Source: Winogradskyella sp. | Lineage (GTDB): Bacteria > Bacteroidota > Bacteroidia > Flavobacteriales > Flavobacteriaceae | Length of the DNA stretch: 64,000 nt | Assembly (NCBI RefSeq): GCF_028289625.1 | Contig: NZ_JANQOM010000050.1 | Coordinates: forward strand, 16,419 to 80,418 | Direction: 5' to 3' | Shown: in pieces, positions 1 to 8,229 of the stretch | How the letters are laid out: each line of letters starts with the position of its first letter | Position numbering within the stretch: position 1 is the stretch's first letter | Position numbers and translations under genes: made by a program | Notes under the pieces: model-generated | The model's input: the letters and a program-made list of their open reading frames with translations, nothing else | Database searches by the model: none | Told to the model about the DNA's origin: nothing

Positions 1-369
1 AGAATCAACTATTTCGAAATCTCGCAAATCATCATGTTGATTTAAATCCTTTTGACTTTTATTTTCATCAATAGATGAATCTTCGACCGTGTTCTTGTTT
101 ACAGGGTCGTTTTGTTCAGTATCGACAATAGTTGGATTTTCAGTTGCAGTATTCCCGAAGTCTAATACTGAAACTCCAATAGTGAAGAGTAAAGCAATTG
201 CAGCGGCTACACCACCAATTTGCCACCAAATCGGAACCACCCTACGCTTTTTCTTGTTATTGGGAAGACTTTCATTTATACGATTCCAAACGGCATCGTT
301 TGGTGCCACTTCAAAATCCTTAAACTTTTCTTGAAAAAGTCTATCAATATTTTTCTTTTCGTTCATCAT
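1..369 (-). CDS. Sigma-factor partner membrane protein (anti-sigma-like), 3' part missing
   Basis: The frame runs off the left edge, so only the first 123 codons are visible. The start ATG overlaps the last base of the upstream sigma factor's TAA (TAATG), followed at once by a second ATG. The N-terminus is charged and cytoplasmic, with a motif 'FEVAPNDAVWNRI' near residues 20-32. A basic KKKRR stretch then leads into one membrane helix around residues 47-68, followed by a polar Thr/Asn/Asp-rich segment. This layout is common for proteins encoded directly after ECF sigma factors in Bacteroidota. The anti-sigma role is inferred from coupling and topology; no zinc-binding ZAS motif is visible. 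Confidence 0.6.
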   Translation of the reverse strand, partial: MMNEKKNIDRLFQEKFKDFEVAPNDAVWNRINESLPNNKKKRRVVPIWWQIGGVAAAIALLFTIGVSVLDFGNTATENPTIVDTEQNDPVNKNTVEDSSIDENKSQKDLNQHDDLRDFEIVDS

Positions 370-914
370 TATAATGATTGCGAATTCAAATTCGCTTTAT
401 AAGCCTCAATTTTTTCTTTTAAAATTAATCTAGCTCTTGCTAAATTAGATTTAGATGTCCCAGTAGAAATATTAATTAACTCGCTTATTTCAACATGCGA
501 ATACCCATCTAAAACATATAGGTTAAAGACCAATCTATACCTATTAGGTAATTCTTGTATGATTTTCAATAAAAAATCAATACTTAAATCACTATCGTCT
601 AGATTTATCGATACATCCTCAATGTTATCTTCATTTACAATATCATAAACACCGACATCTTCCCTGTATCTTTGTAATGCGGTATTAATTGTTATTCGTT
701 TTAACCAACCTTCAAAAGAACCTTTGTTTTTATACTGATCTATTTTACTAAATACAGTAATGAACGTGTCGTGCAGATTATCTTCTGCCTCCACATAGTT
801 TTTAGAATACTTAAGACAAAGTGAAAATAGTTTACTTGCATATTGCTTGTATAATTGACTTTGGGCTTCAGCATCCTGTTTTATACAGTTTTTTATGAGT
901 CTATCTAAACTCAC
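369..914 (-). CDS. ECF RNA polymerase sigma factor (sigma-70 family)
   Basis: A 181-residue protein of typical ECF length. Region 2 spans about residues 20-90, with 'NLHDTFITVFSKIDQY' and 'GSFEGWLKRI' matching the -10-recognition helix. Region 4 spans about residues 120-172, with 'LPNRYRLVFNLYVLDGYSH' and a helix-turn-helix 'EISELINISTGTSKSNLARAR'-like end. It is translationally coupled to the downstream membrane protein gene by a one-base overlap, so the two probably form a sigma/anti-sigma pair that responds to an envelope signal. The target genes cannot be deduced here. Confidence 0.9.
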   Translation of the reverse strand: MSLDRLIKNCIKQDAEAQSQLYKQYASKLFSLCLKYSKNYVEAEDNLHDTFITVFSKIDQYKNKGSFEGWLKRITINTALQRYREDVGVYDIVNEDNIEDVSINLDDSDLSIDFLLKIIQELPNRYRLVFNLYVLDGYSHVEISELINISTGTSKSNLARARLILKEKIEAYKANLNSQSL

Positions 915-965
915 ATGCGTTTATTTGTTTATGATTAATAGCTTTCTAAGGGTATCGATATAAAA

Positions 966-1385
966 TCAATCACCTTCCACTACCGGAACTTCAACTATGT
1001 GATATTGATCAATGCCATCATCGTTAGTACCTTGATAAAATTGAAAAACATGGGTTTCTAATGACGACACTACAAAATCAAAACTTACAGTTACATCTTC
1101 TGACAATGACATGCATTCAATGTTAGTGTAAACAGTATTTGCAACTGCAACAGAACGTACATTATTCTGCACAGAGTAAATAAAGTCATTAAATTCATAG
1201 CATGAATTAGGTCTAGTATATGTAACGGATATTTCGTGTATTTGACCAAGAATAAACTCTTCGGGCACATCAACACTCTCAATCGGCACTACTTCGAGAT
1301 AAAAATTTAGTGTATTATCATTTTCAATATTACAAGAAGTGAAAATCACCATGAACATCAAAAACTGATAGACATATTTCTTCAT
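966..1385 (-). CDS. Small secreted lipoprotein, function unknown
   Basis: The open frame extends upstream to 1448, but the start at 1385 gives a proper lipoprotein signal (MKKYVYQF, hydrophobic core, lipobox 'FTSC', Cys about residue 18), so I chose it. The mature part of about 120 residues is acidic and beta-rich, with several cysteines (CYEF, IECM), and I do not recognise its family. It lies upstream of the ECF sigma factor on the same strand, with a gap of about 50 bases, and could be co-transcribed with it. Function is unknown. Confidence 0.65.
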   Translation of the reverse strand: MKKYVYQFLMFMVIFTSCNIENDNTLNFYLEVVPIESVDVPEEFILGQIHEISVTYTRPNSCYEFNDFIYSVQNNVRSVAVANTVYTNIECMSLSEDVTVSFDFVVSSLETHVFQFYQGTNDDGIDQYHIVEVPVVEGD

Positions 1386-1448
1386 GTTACTGTACATTAT
1401 GTATATAAGTAGATACAAAAACTTAAAAAAGGTTGCGTCTAAAAGCAA

Positions 1449-1478
1449 AAAAATCCTAACGAAATTTAGGATTTTTTA
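1449..1478 (-). terminator. Intrinsic terminator of recA
   Basis: An 8-bp stem, AAATCCTA/TAGGATTT (1451-1458 with 1467-1474), sits just beyond the recA stop and is followed on the minus strand by a run of T. The plus strand also has T after the stem, so it may act in both directions. Confidence 0.75.
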
Positions 1479-1482
1479 TAAG

Positions 1483-2487
1483 TTATTGATTTTCATTGAT
1501 TAAGGCTCGGACTTTTTCTTCTAGTTCATCCATTAAATCGGGATTGTCCTTAATTAAAGATTTTACTGCATCACGCCCTTGACCTAACTTTGTGTCTTCA
1601 TAGCTAAACCACGACCCACTCTTTTTAACAATATTATGTTCAACAGCCAAGTCCAGGACTTCCCCTACTTTTGAAATACCTTCTCCATACATAATATCGA
1701 ATTCTGCAGTTCTAAAAGGAGGAGCTACTTTATTCTTTACAACTTTAACCCTTGTTTTATTGCCCATTACATTACTGTTGCTATCTTTAATTTGCGTAGA
1801 ACGTCTTATGTCTAATCGCACAGAAGCATAGAATTTTAAAGCATTACCACCAGTTGTTGTTTCAGGATTACCAAACATCACTCCAATTTTTTCACGTAAT
1901 TGATTAATAAAAATCATAGTACAATTGGTCTTGCTAATGGAGGCCGTTAATTTTCTAAGAGCCTGAGACATTAAACGCGCATGAAGCCCCATTTTAGAAT
2001 CACCCATTTCTCCCTCAATTTCACTTTTTGGTGTTAGAGCAGCAACAGAATCGACCACAATAATATCAATCGCACCAGAACGTACCAAATTATCTGCAAT
2101 TTCTAAAGCTTGCTCGCCATTATCAGGTTGAGAAATGATAAGGTTTTCTAAATCAACACCTAATTTTTCAGCATAAAAACGGTCAAAGGCATGTTCTGCA
2201 TCAATAAAGGCCGCAATACCACCAGCTTTCTGAGCTTCAGCAATGGCATGAAGTGTTAATGTAGTCTTACCAGAGGATTCTGGTCCATAAATCTCTATTA
2301 CTCGTCCTCTTGGATACCCTCCAACTCCTAAAGCAATATCTAGGCCTAAAGAACCAGATGAAATAGCATCAATATCCTCAATGGCTTGATCACTCATTTT
2401 CATTACGGTTCCCTTGCCATAAGCTTTATCTAGCTTATCTAAGGTTAATTTTAAGGCTTTTAATTTTGCATCTTTTTCACTACTCAT
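1483..2487 (-). CDS. recA: Recombinase RecA
   Basis: RecA catalyses ATP-dependent strand exchange and drives LexA-type self-cleavage where LexA exists. The Walker A motif GPESSGKT is at residues 68-75, '[10 protein letters not shown]' is the Walker B region, and the loop containing '[21 protein letters not shown]' ends is intact. The protein has 334 residues, near the family norm, with a short C-terminal tail. The frame is open to 2640, but family alignment ([10 protein letters not shown]) and a good promoter at 2517-2546, which lies inside the longer frame, put the start at 2487. It stands alone, with its own promoter and terminator. Confidence 0.98.
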   Translation of the reverse strand: MSSEKDAKLKALKLTLDKLDKAYGKGTVMKMSDQAIEDIDAISSGSLGLDIALGVGGYPRGRVIEIYGPESSGKTTLTLHAIAEAQKAGGIAAFIDAEHAFDRFYAEKLGVDLENLIISQPDNGEQALEIADNLVRSGAIDIIVVDSVAALTPKSEIEGEMGDSKMGLHARLMSQALRKLTASISKTNCTMIFINQLREKIGVMFGNPETTTGGNALKFYASVRLDIRRSTQIKDSNSNVMGNKTRVKVVKNKVAPPFRTAEFDIMYGEGISKVGEVLDLAVEHNIVKKSGSWFSYEDTKLGQGRDAVKSLIKDNPDLMDELEEKVRALINENQ

Positions 2488-2516
2488 CTCTACTATTTTC
2501 TTAATTAAATTGATAT

Positions 2517-2546
2517 CAAAAATACCACTTATTTTATTTTTTTCAA
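2517..2546 (-). promoter_or_regulatory. recA promoter, Bacteroidota type
   Basis: On the minus strand TTG (2544-2546), 19 bases, then TATTTTTG (2517-2524) matches the TTG-N17-23-TAnnTTTG consensus. It lies about 30 bases upstream of the 2487 start codon and decides that start over 2640. Confidence 0.7.
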
Positions 2547-2640
2547 TTTTATGACGCAACCATTTTACACTTTTTACATCTATTATATGAAAAAGGAAAA
2601 AATTGCTATGATTATCTTTAAAAGTATGCTCTACTACCAA

Positions 2641-2799
2641 AGAGTTTTACTTTTTAGAAACACCAATTAGCAAGGCACATGGTTCTTCGGCTGTTGTCCA
2701 TTTCAACAGCCGATAAATCAAAGTTAATCACCTTTTCAACTAGTTTTAAGTTAGTGGTTAGTTAGGAAAGCACCTTTTTAAATTAAAGGTGCTTTTTTA
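2641..2799. other. recA-trhO intergenic region with a GC-rich hairpin and a plus-strand terminator
   Basis: No convincing gene is present. A perfect 9-bp stem CGGCTGTTG/CAACAGCCG (2688-2696 with 2704-2712) is unusually GC-rich for this genome. A second hairpin with a T run, AAAGCACCTTT/AAAGGTGCTTT (2767-2798), terminates plus-strand transcription, although no plus-strand gene lies upstream of it. A short plus-strand RNA is possible but unproven. Confidence 0.4.
2767..2798 (+). terminator. Intrinsic terminator in the recA-trhO gap
   Basis: An 11-bp stem, AAAGCACCTTT with AAAGGTGCTTT, is followed by further T residues on the plus strand. It lies immediately upstream of the trhO promoter and insulates that operon. 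The transcript it ends is not identified. Confidence 0.7.
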
Positions 2800-2828
2800 T
2801 TGTAGTTTTCTAAAAATTATACCTTTGC
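2800..2828 (+). promoter_or_regulatory. trhO operon promoter
   Basis: TTG (2800-2802), 17 bases, then TACCTTTGC (2820-2828) is a full match to the Bacteroidota housekeeping promoter. The trhO start codon is 32 bases downstream. Confidence 0.75.
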
Positions 2829-2859
2829 ACCCAATCTTTAACCTTAAAATTAGTATAGC

Positions 2860-3954
2860 ATGCAACTGTACAATAACTTAAGTGCTAAAGAAAGAGCAGA
2901 GCTTATAAGAAAAGCAGGCAAAGACCGCTTAACAATCTCTTTCTACAAGTACGCCAAAATTGGCAATACTGAAATTTTCAGAAACCATATGTTTTTAGCT
3001 TGGGACCAACTCGACGTTCTGGGTAGAATATATATTGCAACTGAAGGCATTAATGCTCAGTTGTCTATACCAGCAGAAAATTTTAATGCCTTCAAAAATC
3101 ATTTAGATACAATATCATTCTTAGAAAATGTAAGATTAAACATTGCTATTGAGCATGATAATTTTGCGTTTTTAAAGCTTAAAGTTAAAGTGCGTCATAA
3201 AATCGTAGCTGATGGTTTAAATGATGCTACTTTCGACGTTACCAACAAAGGAGTTCATGTAGGCGCTGAGCAATTTAATGAGCTGATTGAGGATCCAGAT
3301 ACAGTTTTGGTGGATATGCGTAATCACTATGAGAGTGAGATAGGACATTTTAAAAATGCCATTACGCCAGATGTTGATACTTTTAGAGAGTCTTTAGATT
3401 TAATAGAAGAAGATTTAAAAGAACATAAAGAGGATAAAAACTTAGTAATGTACTGCACAGGAGGCATTCGATGTGAAAAGGCAAGCGCATATTATAAGCA
3501 TAAAGGATTTAAAAATGTTTATCAGCTAGAAGGGGGAATTATTAATTATGCAAGGCAAGTAGAGGCAGAAGGTTTAGAAAATAAATTCATTGGTAAGAAT
3601 TTTGTGTTTGACCAAAGACGTTCGGAACGTATAAGTGACGATGTAATAGCCAATTGTCATCAATGTGGTAAACCCGCTGACACGCACACCAACTGTGCTA
3701 ATGAAGCCTGCCATTTACTGTTTATTCAATGTGATGAATGCAAGGAAAAAATGGATAATTGCTGCTCAAGTAAATGTCAAGAAACTATAAAATTACCTTA
3801 CGAAGAGCAAAAGGCGTTGCGAAAAGGACAAGGCAACAGTAATGATATTTTTAAGAAGGGAAGAGCAGATTACTTATCGTTTAAAAAGGATTTGAGAAAT
3901 ATTTCAGATAATTTTTCAATGCCTAATATTGCGTCAACCAAAATATTAAAATAG
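2860..3954 (+). CDS. trhO: tRNA uridine(34) hydroxylase TrhO (rhodanese family, YceA)
   Basis: TrhO uses O2 to make 5-hydroxyuridine at the wobble position of tRNA. This 364-residue protein has the family's N-terminal acylphosphatase-like domain (about residues 20-110) and a rhodanese domain (about 130-230) with the active-site loop CTGGIRC and its Cys at 199. A Cys-rich C-terminal segment (CHQC, CANEAC, CDEC, CCSSKC) resembles a zinc-binding module found in longer family members. It is the first gene of an operon, two bases from trhP, so the oxygen-dependent and prephenate-dependent routes to the same modification are co-transcribed. Confidence 0.93.
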   Translation: MQLYNNLSAKERAELIRKAGKDRLTISFYKYAKIGNTEIFRNHMFLAWDQLDVLGRIYIATEGINAQLSIPAENFNAFKNHLDTISFLENVRLNIAIEHDNFAFLKLKVKVRHKIVADGLNDATFDVTNKGVHVGAEQFNELIEDPDTVLVDMRNHYESEIGHFKNAITPDVDTFRESLDLIEEDLKEHKEDKNLVMYCTGGIRCEKASAYYKHKGFKNVYQLEGGIINYARQVEAEGLENKFIGKNFVFDQRRSERISDDVIANCHQCGKPADTHTNCANEACHLLFIQCDECKEKMDNCCSSKCQETIKLPYEEQKALRKGQGNSNDIFKKGRADYLSFKKDLRNISDNFSMPNIASTKILK

Positions 3955-3956
3955 TT

Positions 3957-5201
3957 ATGAATCGAATTGAATTAATGGCTCCTGCCGGAAATTTTGAATC
4001 ATTACAAGCAGCATTAGATAATGGAACTGATTCGGTGTATTTTGGTGTTGAGCAATTCAATATGAGAGCCAGGGCATCAATAAATTTTGCTTTGGACGAC
4101 CTTGAAGAGATATCGAGGCGTTGCAAAGAAAAAGATGTAAGAACCTACCTTACCTTAAATACTATTATATACGATCACGATTTATCTATCGTGAAGACAT
4201 TAGTGAAGAGTGCTAAAGAAGCTGACATAACAGCTGTTATTGCAATGGATCAAGCAGTTATTGCAATTGCTAGAGAATTTGATATGGAAGTTCATATTTC
4301 TACCCAAATTAATATCACCAATATAGAAACGGTTAAGTTCTATGCTATGTTTGCAGATACTATGGTTTTGAGCAGAGAGCTGAGTTTGCGTCAGGTTAAA
4401 AAAATTACTGAGCAGATTAAAAAAGAACAAATTAAGGGACCCTCTGGGCGCTTAGTAGAGGTCGAAATATTTGGTCATGGGGCACTATGTATGGCAGTTT
4501 CGGGTAAGTGCTATATGAGTTTACATGCCTATAACTCCTCGGCGAACCGTGGTGCTTGTAAGCAAAATTGTAGAAAAAAGTATACCGTTATCGACCAAGA
4601 TACAGGCGTTGAAATGGAACTGGATAACGAGTACATTATGTCTCCCAAGGATTTATGTACTATAGACTTTTTGGATGAAGTTATAGACGCTGGGATTAAA
4701 GTGCTTAAAATTGAAGGCCGTGGCCGAGCACCAGAATATGTGGCAAAAGTAATTAGTTGCTACAGGGCAGCAATAGATAGTATTGCTAATGGAACTTATG
4801 ATAAAGAAAAGGTGATTTCTTGGATGCAACAGCTCGAAAAAGTCTACAACAGAGGCTTTTGGAATGGATATTACCTAGGTCAGAGATTAGGAGAGTGGAG
4901 TAAAGGTTCGGGCTCCCATGCTACTCAGAAAAAGGTATACCTTGGTAAAGGTTTGCACTATTACCCAAAAGCAAAAATAGGCGAGTTTAAGATAGATGCT
5001 TATGATCTTGAAATTGGGGATGCTGTACTAATTACGGGCTCAACTACTGGTGCTAAAGAATTTATGTTGAATGAGATGTTGGTTAATGACCAAAAATTAG
5101 ATAAGGCCAAAAAAGGAGATTCTGTGACTATACCTCTGGATTTTAGAATTCGTACTTCAGATAAATTGTATAAGATTGTAGAACATAAAGTTGAAGCATA
5201 A
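3957..5201 (+). CDS. trhP: tRNA 5-hydroxyuridine synthesis protein TrhP (peptidase U32 family, YegQ)
   Basis: A U32-family protein of 414 residues that starts with the typical 'ELMAPAGNFESLQAALDNG'. Conserved features are 'HGALCMAVSGKCYMS' and 'NRGACKQNC' (cysteines that probably hold an iron-sulfur cluster) and 'KIEGRGRAPEYV'. In E. coli the YegQ/TrhP branch hydroxylates U34 of tRNA using prephenate, independently of oxygen. The start is two bases after the trhO stop, and the stop overlaps the next gene (TAATG). Proteolytic activity, suggested by the old family name, is not expected for this subgroup. Confidence 0.9.
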   Translation: MNRIELMAPAGNFESLQAALDNGTDSVYFGVEQFNMRARASINFALDDLEEISRRCKEKDVRTYLTLNTIIYDHDLSIVKTLVKSAKEADITAVIAMDQAVIAIAREFDMEVHISTQINITNIETVKFYAMFADTMVLSRELSLRQVKKITEQIKKEQIKGPSGRLVEVEIFGHGALCMAVSGKCYMSLHAYNSSANRGACKQNCRKKYTVIDQDTGVEMELDNEYIMSPKDLCTIDFLDEVIDAGIKVLKIEGRGRAPEYVAKVISCYRAAIDSIANGTYDKEKVISWMQQLEKVYNRGFWNGYYLGQRLGEWSKGSGSHATQKKVYLGKGLHYYPKAKIGEFKIDAYDLEIGDAVLITGSTTGAKEFMLNEMLVNDQKLDKAKKGDSVTIPLDFRIRTSDKLYKIVEHKVEA

Positions 5202-5431
5202 TGGTTGTAATTACCTTACAACGCAATAAATGTATTGGGTGTAACTACTGTGTGGAGATAGCGCCAGAGCAATTTCAGATGTCAAAAAAAGACGGGAAGT
5301 CCGTGTTGTTGCGCGCCAGTGAAAAGAAAGGCTTTCATACTTTAAAATCAAAGGATTATCTAATTTATGAGCAAAGTAATCAAGCTGCAAAAGTGTGTCC
5401 TGTGAAAATAATTTCAGTAAAACTAAGTTAA
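5201..5431 (+). CDS. Single-cluster 4Fe-4S ferredoxin
   Basis: A 76-residue protein with 'CIGCNYC' near the N-terminus and a distal 'CP' near residue 66, which is enough ligands for one [4Fe-4S] cluster; a second cluster motif is absent. Its ATG overlaps the trhP stop codon, so the two are translationally coupled. As I recall, a YfhL-type ferredoxin has been tied to the TrhP pathway in E. coli. The coupling here supports this protein being the electron donor or cluster partner for TrhP, which is an inference. Confidence 0.8.
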   Translation: MVVITLQRNKCIGCNYCVEIAPEQFQMSKKDGKSVLLRASEKKGFHTLKSKDYLIYEQSNQAAKVCPVKIISVKLS

Positions 5432-5448
5432 TTGTTTAAGATTTATTC

Positions 5449-6453
5449 ATGAATATATACAAGCTATTAAGATTAAACAGAAAAATTAAAAGCCATAGAA
5501 TTAAATTTCTAGGCTTGTATATATTACATAAACTCAATAAACGTTATTTGGCGGTAAACTTAGACCCTGTAATGGCATGCAATTTACGCTGTAAAATGTG
5601 CTATTTTACAGATAAAGATTATGTAAAAAAGCTTAAGGGTCAGTTTAAAGAAAGTGAATTAGAATTAGTAGCCAAAGCTGTCTTTAGCAGAGCTTTAAAG
5701 TTACAATTGGGTTGCGGTACAGAGCCAACACTTTACAAACACTTACCTCGATTAGTAGAACTTGGTAAACAATACCATATACCATACATTTCAATTACCA
5801 CAAATGCCAATTTGTTAACCGAAGAAAAGATTGAAGAGCTTCTAAAAGCGGGCCTTAATGAATTTACAATTTCATTACATGGTGTTCATAAGGAATCCTA
5901 TGAAAACTTTATGAAAAAAGGGAGTTATGAAAAGTTTCAAAATGCCTTTAAAGCTTTTGAAAAATTAAAGCAAACGTACAATTTTAAAGTTCGAATAAAC
6001 TACACATTCAATAAAGATAACTTTTACGAGCTCAAGGATATTTTTAAATACTTTAGCCCTAAGAGTTTTGACATTTTTCAAATACGGCCCATACGGAAAA
6101 TAGGCAATACAGAATATAATGATTTTGATATTTCATCTTTAGAAAGTGATTATCCAGATGTAATAAAAACGATTAGAGAAACCTGTAAAAAGAATAGAAT
6201 TGTATTATTAGCTCCCAATACTATTTCTGAATTGTCGAATGAAAACGTATCAAGTTTTGTGCTTGATTATACCTTTTGCTATGTTTCACCACAAGACTTT
6301 TGGAAAAAAGGTTTCAATTGGCGTGAACAATCCTTTAATGATTTTAGTAAGAGCATAGGTTGGAGCCAAATATTATTCAAAAATATTTTCAAATCAAAAG
6401 CTGAACTAAAATCCATATCTACAAGGCTTAATTACGAAATAGAATTTAATTAA
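5449..6453 (+). CDS. Radical SAM protein of unknown function
   Basis: A 334-residue protein with the canonical motif CNLRCKMC (about residues 44-51) in a radical SAM barrel. It also has the SAM-contacting stretch 'GCGTEPTL' and later strands 'ISITTNANLL' and 'FTISLHGVHKESY'. There is no clear SPASM domain at the C-terminus, only one further Cys (FCYVSP, about residue 276). It starts 17 bases after the ferredoxin gene and probably belongs to the trh operon. The neighbouring ferredoxin could supply reducing power. The substrate is unknown; tRNA modification is only a guess from context. Confidence 0.8.
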   Translation: MNIYKLLRLNRKIKSHRIKFLGLYILHKLNKRYLAVNLDPVMACNLRCKMCYFTDKDYVKKLKGQFKESELELVAKAVFSRALKLQLGCGTEPTLYKHLPRLVELGKQYHIPYISITTNANLLTEEKIEELLKAGLNEFTISLHGVHKESYENFMKKGSYEKFQNAFKAFEKLKQTYNFKVRINYTFNKDNFYELKDIFKYFSPKSFDIFQIRPIRKIGNTEYNDFDISSLESDYPDVIKTIRETCKKNRIVLLAPNTISELSNENVSSFVLDYTFCYVSPQDFWKKGFNWREQSFNDFSKSIGWSQILFKNIFKSKAELKSISTRLNYEIEFN

Positions 6454-6555
6454 ATCAAAGACTTTTTAAGTCACTCCAATTAATCTTATATTTACACGTT
6501 AAACAATATTAACTATACACGTAATTAGTACAATTACGGTTCATATATAAGATTT

Positions 6556-7740
6556 ATGGCTTGTAACAGTTGTACAACTGGTAAAGACGGTCAACCAAAA
6601 GGATGCAAAAATAATGGGACTTGCGGAACAGATAGCTGTAACAAACTCACTGTTTTTGACTGGTTAGCCAATATGTCGCTTCCAAATGGACAAGAACCTT
6701 TTAAAGGCGTTGAGGTTCGTTATAAAAACGGGAGAAAACAATACTACAAAAATACAGAAAGTCTTACATTAAGCATCGGAGATATTGTTGCTACACAAGC
6801 AAAATCAGGGCACGATGTTGGTATGGTCACTTTAACAGGTGAATTGGTTCGCGTGCAAATGAAACGTAAGAAAATTGACATCGAAGATTCAGAAAATGTT
6901 TTAAAAATCTACCGAAAAGCTTCTCAAAAAGATATTGATATTTGGTCAAAATCGCGAGATAAAGAAGAGCCAATGAAGGTAAAGGCACGCCAATTTGCGA
7001 TTGACCTAAATTTAAAAATGAAAATCTCTGATATAGAATACCAGGGGGACGGTAGCAAAGCAACTTTTTATTATACGGCAGAAGAGCGTGTAGACTTTAG
7101 AGAGCTCATTAAGGTTTTTGCACGTGAGTTCAGAACGCGAATCGAAATGCGACAAGTAGGCTTTAGACAAGAAGCAGCTAGGCTAGGTGGTATAGGTTCT
7201 TGTGGACGGGAATTATGTTGCTCTACATGGTTAACCGATTTTAGATCCGTAAGCACATCTGCGGCGAGATATCAGCAATTATCATTAAACCCATTAAAAT
7301 TAGCAGGTCAATGTGGAAAACTAAAATGCTGCTTAAATTACGAATTAGATGCTTATTTAGATGCGCTTAAGGGTTTTCCTAAAAATGACACTAAACTCTA
7401 CACAGAAAAAGGAGTAGCCGTTTGCCAAAAGACAGATATTTTCAAAGGGCTGATGTGGTATGCTTACGAAGGTGAATGGATGAACTGGCATGTGATTACT
7501 GCCGAACAAGCCAACGAAATCATCTCTAAAAATAAGAATAAAGAAAAAGTCATAAGCCTAGAAGAGTATGCTACAGAACATGTTTTAGACACTAAAACAG
7601 AATTTGAGAACGTTGTAGGTCAGGATAGTTTAACGCGTTTCGATAATCCAAAATCAAAAAGGAAACGTAAAAATAATAGGAGCAGAAACAAAAACCGCAA
7701 TAGAAATCGCAATCAGAAGCAAAATGCAAAAAAGAACTAG
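6556..7740 (+). CDS. ricT: PSP1-domain protein RicT/YaaT-like
   Basis: A 394-residue protein with a PSP1 domain (about residues 60-270). Diagnostic blocks are 'RTRIEMRQVGFRQEAARLGG', 'GSCGRELCCSTWL' and 'GQCGKLKCCLNYE', whose cysteines bind an iron-sulfur cluster in the Bacillus Ric complex, which promotes mRNA maturation. The N-terminus has extra cysteines (CNSCTTG, CKNNGTCGTDSC). The last 30 residues are a Lys/Arg/Asn-rich basic tail suited to RNA binding. Bacteroidota usually carry it directly before gldH, as here, with a 17-base overlap. The RNA role is transferred from Bacillus. Confidence 0.88.
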   Translation: MACNSCTTGKDGQPKGCKNNGTCGTDSCNKLTVFDWLANMSLPNGQEPFKGVEVRYKNGRKQYYKNTESLTLSIGDIVATQAKSGHDVGMVTLTGELVRVQMKRKKIDIEDSENVLKIYRKASQKDIDIWSKSRDKEEPMKVKARQFAIDLNLKMKISDIEYQGDGSKATFYYTAEERVDFRELIKVFAREFRTRIEMRQVGFRQEAARLGGIGSCGRELCCSTWLTDFRSVSTSAARYQQLSLNPLKLAGQCGKLKCCLNYELDAYLDALKGFPKNDTKLYTEKGVAVCQKTDIFKGLMWYAYEGEWMNWHVITAEQANEIISKNKNKEKVISLEEYATEHVLDTKTEFENVVGQDSLTRFDNPKSKRKRKNNRSRNKNRNRNRNQKQNAKKN

Positions 7741-8221
7741 TTGTTTACTATTACTTGTTAGTTTATTATTAGTTACAAGTTGTGATTCTAAGGCGGTATA
7801 TGATGAATATAAATCGGTTTCCAATAAATGGCACAAAGACTCTATAGCAAGTTTTAATTTTAAAGCACCTGATACTCTAAACAACTATAATCTTTACGTT
7901 AATCTCAGAAACACCAATGATTATCCATTTAGTAATTTATTTCTTATTGTAGAATTAAATTACCCAAATGGAAAAGCGGTTAAGGATACATTAGAGTATA
8001 AAATGGCAGCACCCAATGGTGAGCTTTTAGGGTCAGGTTTTTCAGACATCAAAGAAAATAAACTGTGGTACAGAGGCTATAAATCGCCCTTTAGGTTTAG
8101 CGAACAAGGGGATTATGTTATTAATATTCAGCACGCCATGAGAAAAAATGGAAGTGTCAACGGAGTTGATAATTTAGAGGGTGTAACGGATATTGGTTTT
8201 AGAGTAGAACACACGCAATAA
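7724..8221 (+). CDS. gldH: Gliding motility lipoprotein GldH
   Basis: A 165-residue lipoprotein with signal MQKRTSCLLLL and a lipobox ending 'VTSC' (Cys about 20). The blocks 'YNLYVNLRNTNDYPFSNLF' and 'GYKSPFRFSEQGDY' are typical of GldH, a component of the flavobacterial gliding and type IX secretion machinery, and length is normal. It overlaps the basic tail of ricT by 17 bases and is 8 bases from the PBP1A gene, so the three form one operon. Its presence suggests a gliding, T9SS-bearing organism, although the core gld genes lie outside this window. Confidence 0.92.
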   Translation: MQKRTSCLLLLVSLLLVTSCDSKAVYDEYKSVSNKWHKDSIASFNFKAPDTLNNYNLYVNLRNTNDYPFSNLFLIVELNYPNGKAVKDTLEYKMAAPNGELLGSGFSDIKENKLWYRGYKSPFRFSEQGDYVINIQHAMRKNGSVNGVDNLEGVTDIGFRVEHTQ

Positions 8222-8229
8222 GAAGCATT

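Noticed and set aside
2488..2640. N-terminal extension of RecA by 51 residues
   Set aside because: The extension lacks family similarity and contains a full promoter (2517-2546), so it is untranslated leader and upstream DNA.
2640..2760. Short minus-strand frames upstream of recA, one ending 'AEEPCALLIGVSKK'
   Set aside because: No ATG start and stops nearby in every frame; too short and no promoter placed for it. It might be a remnant but I cannot support a gene.
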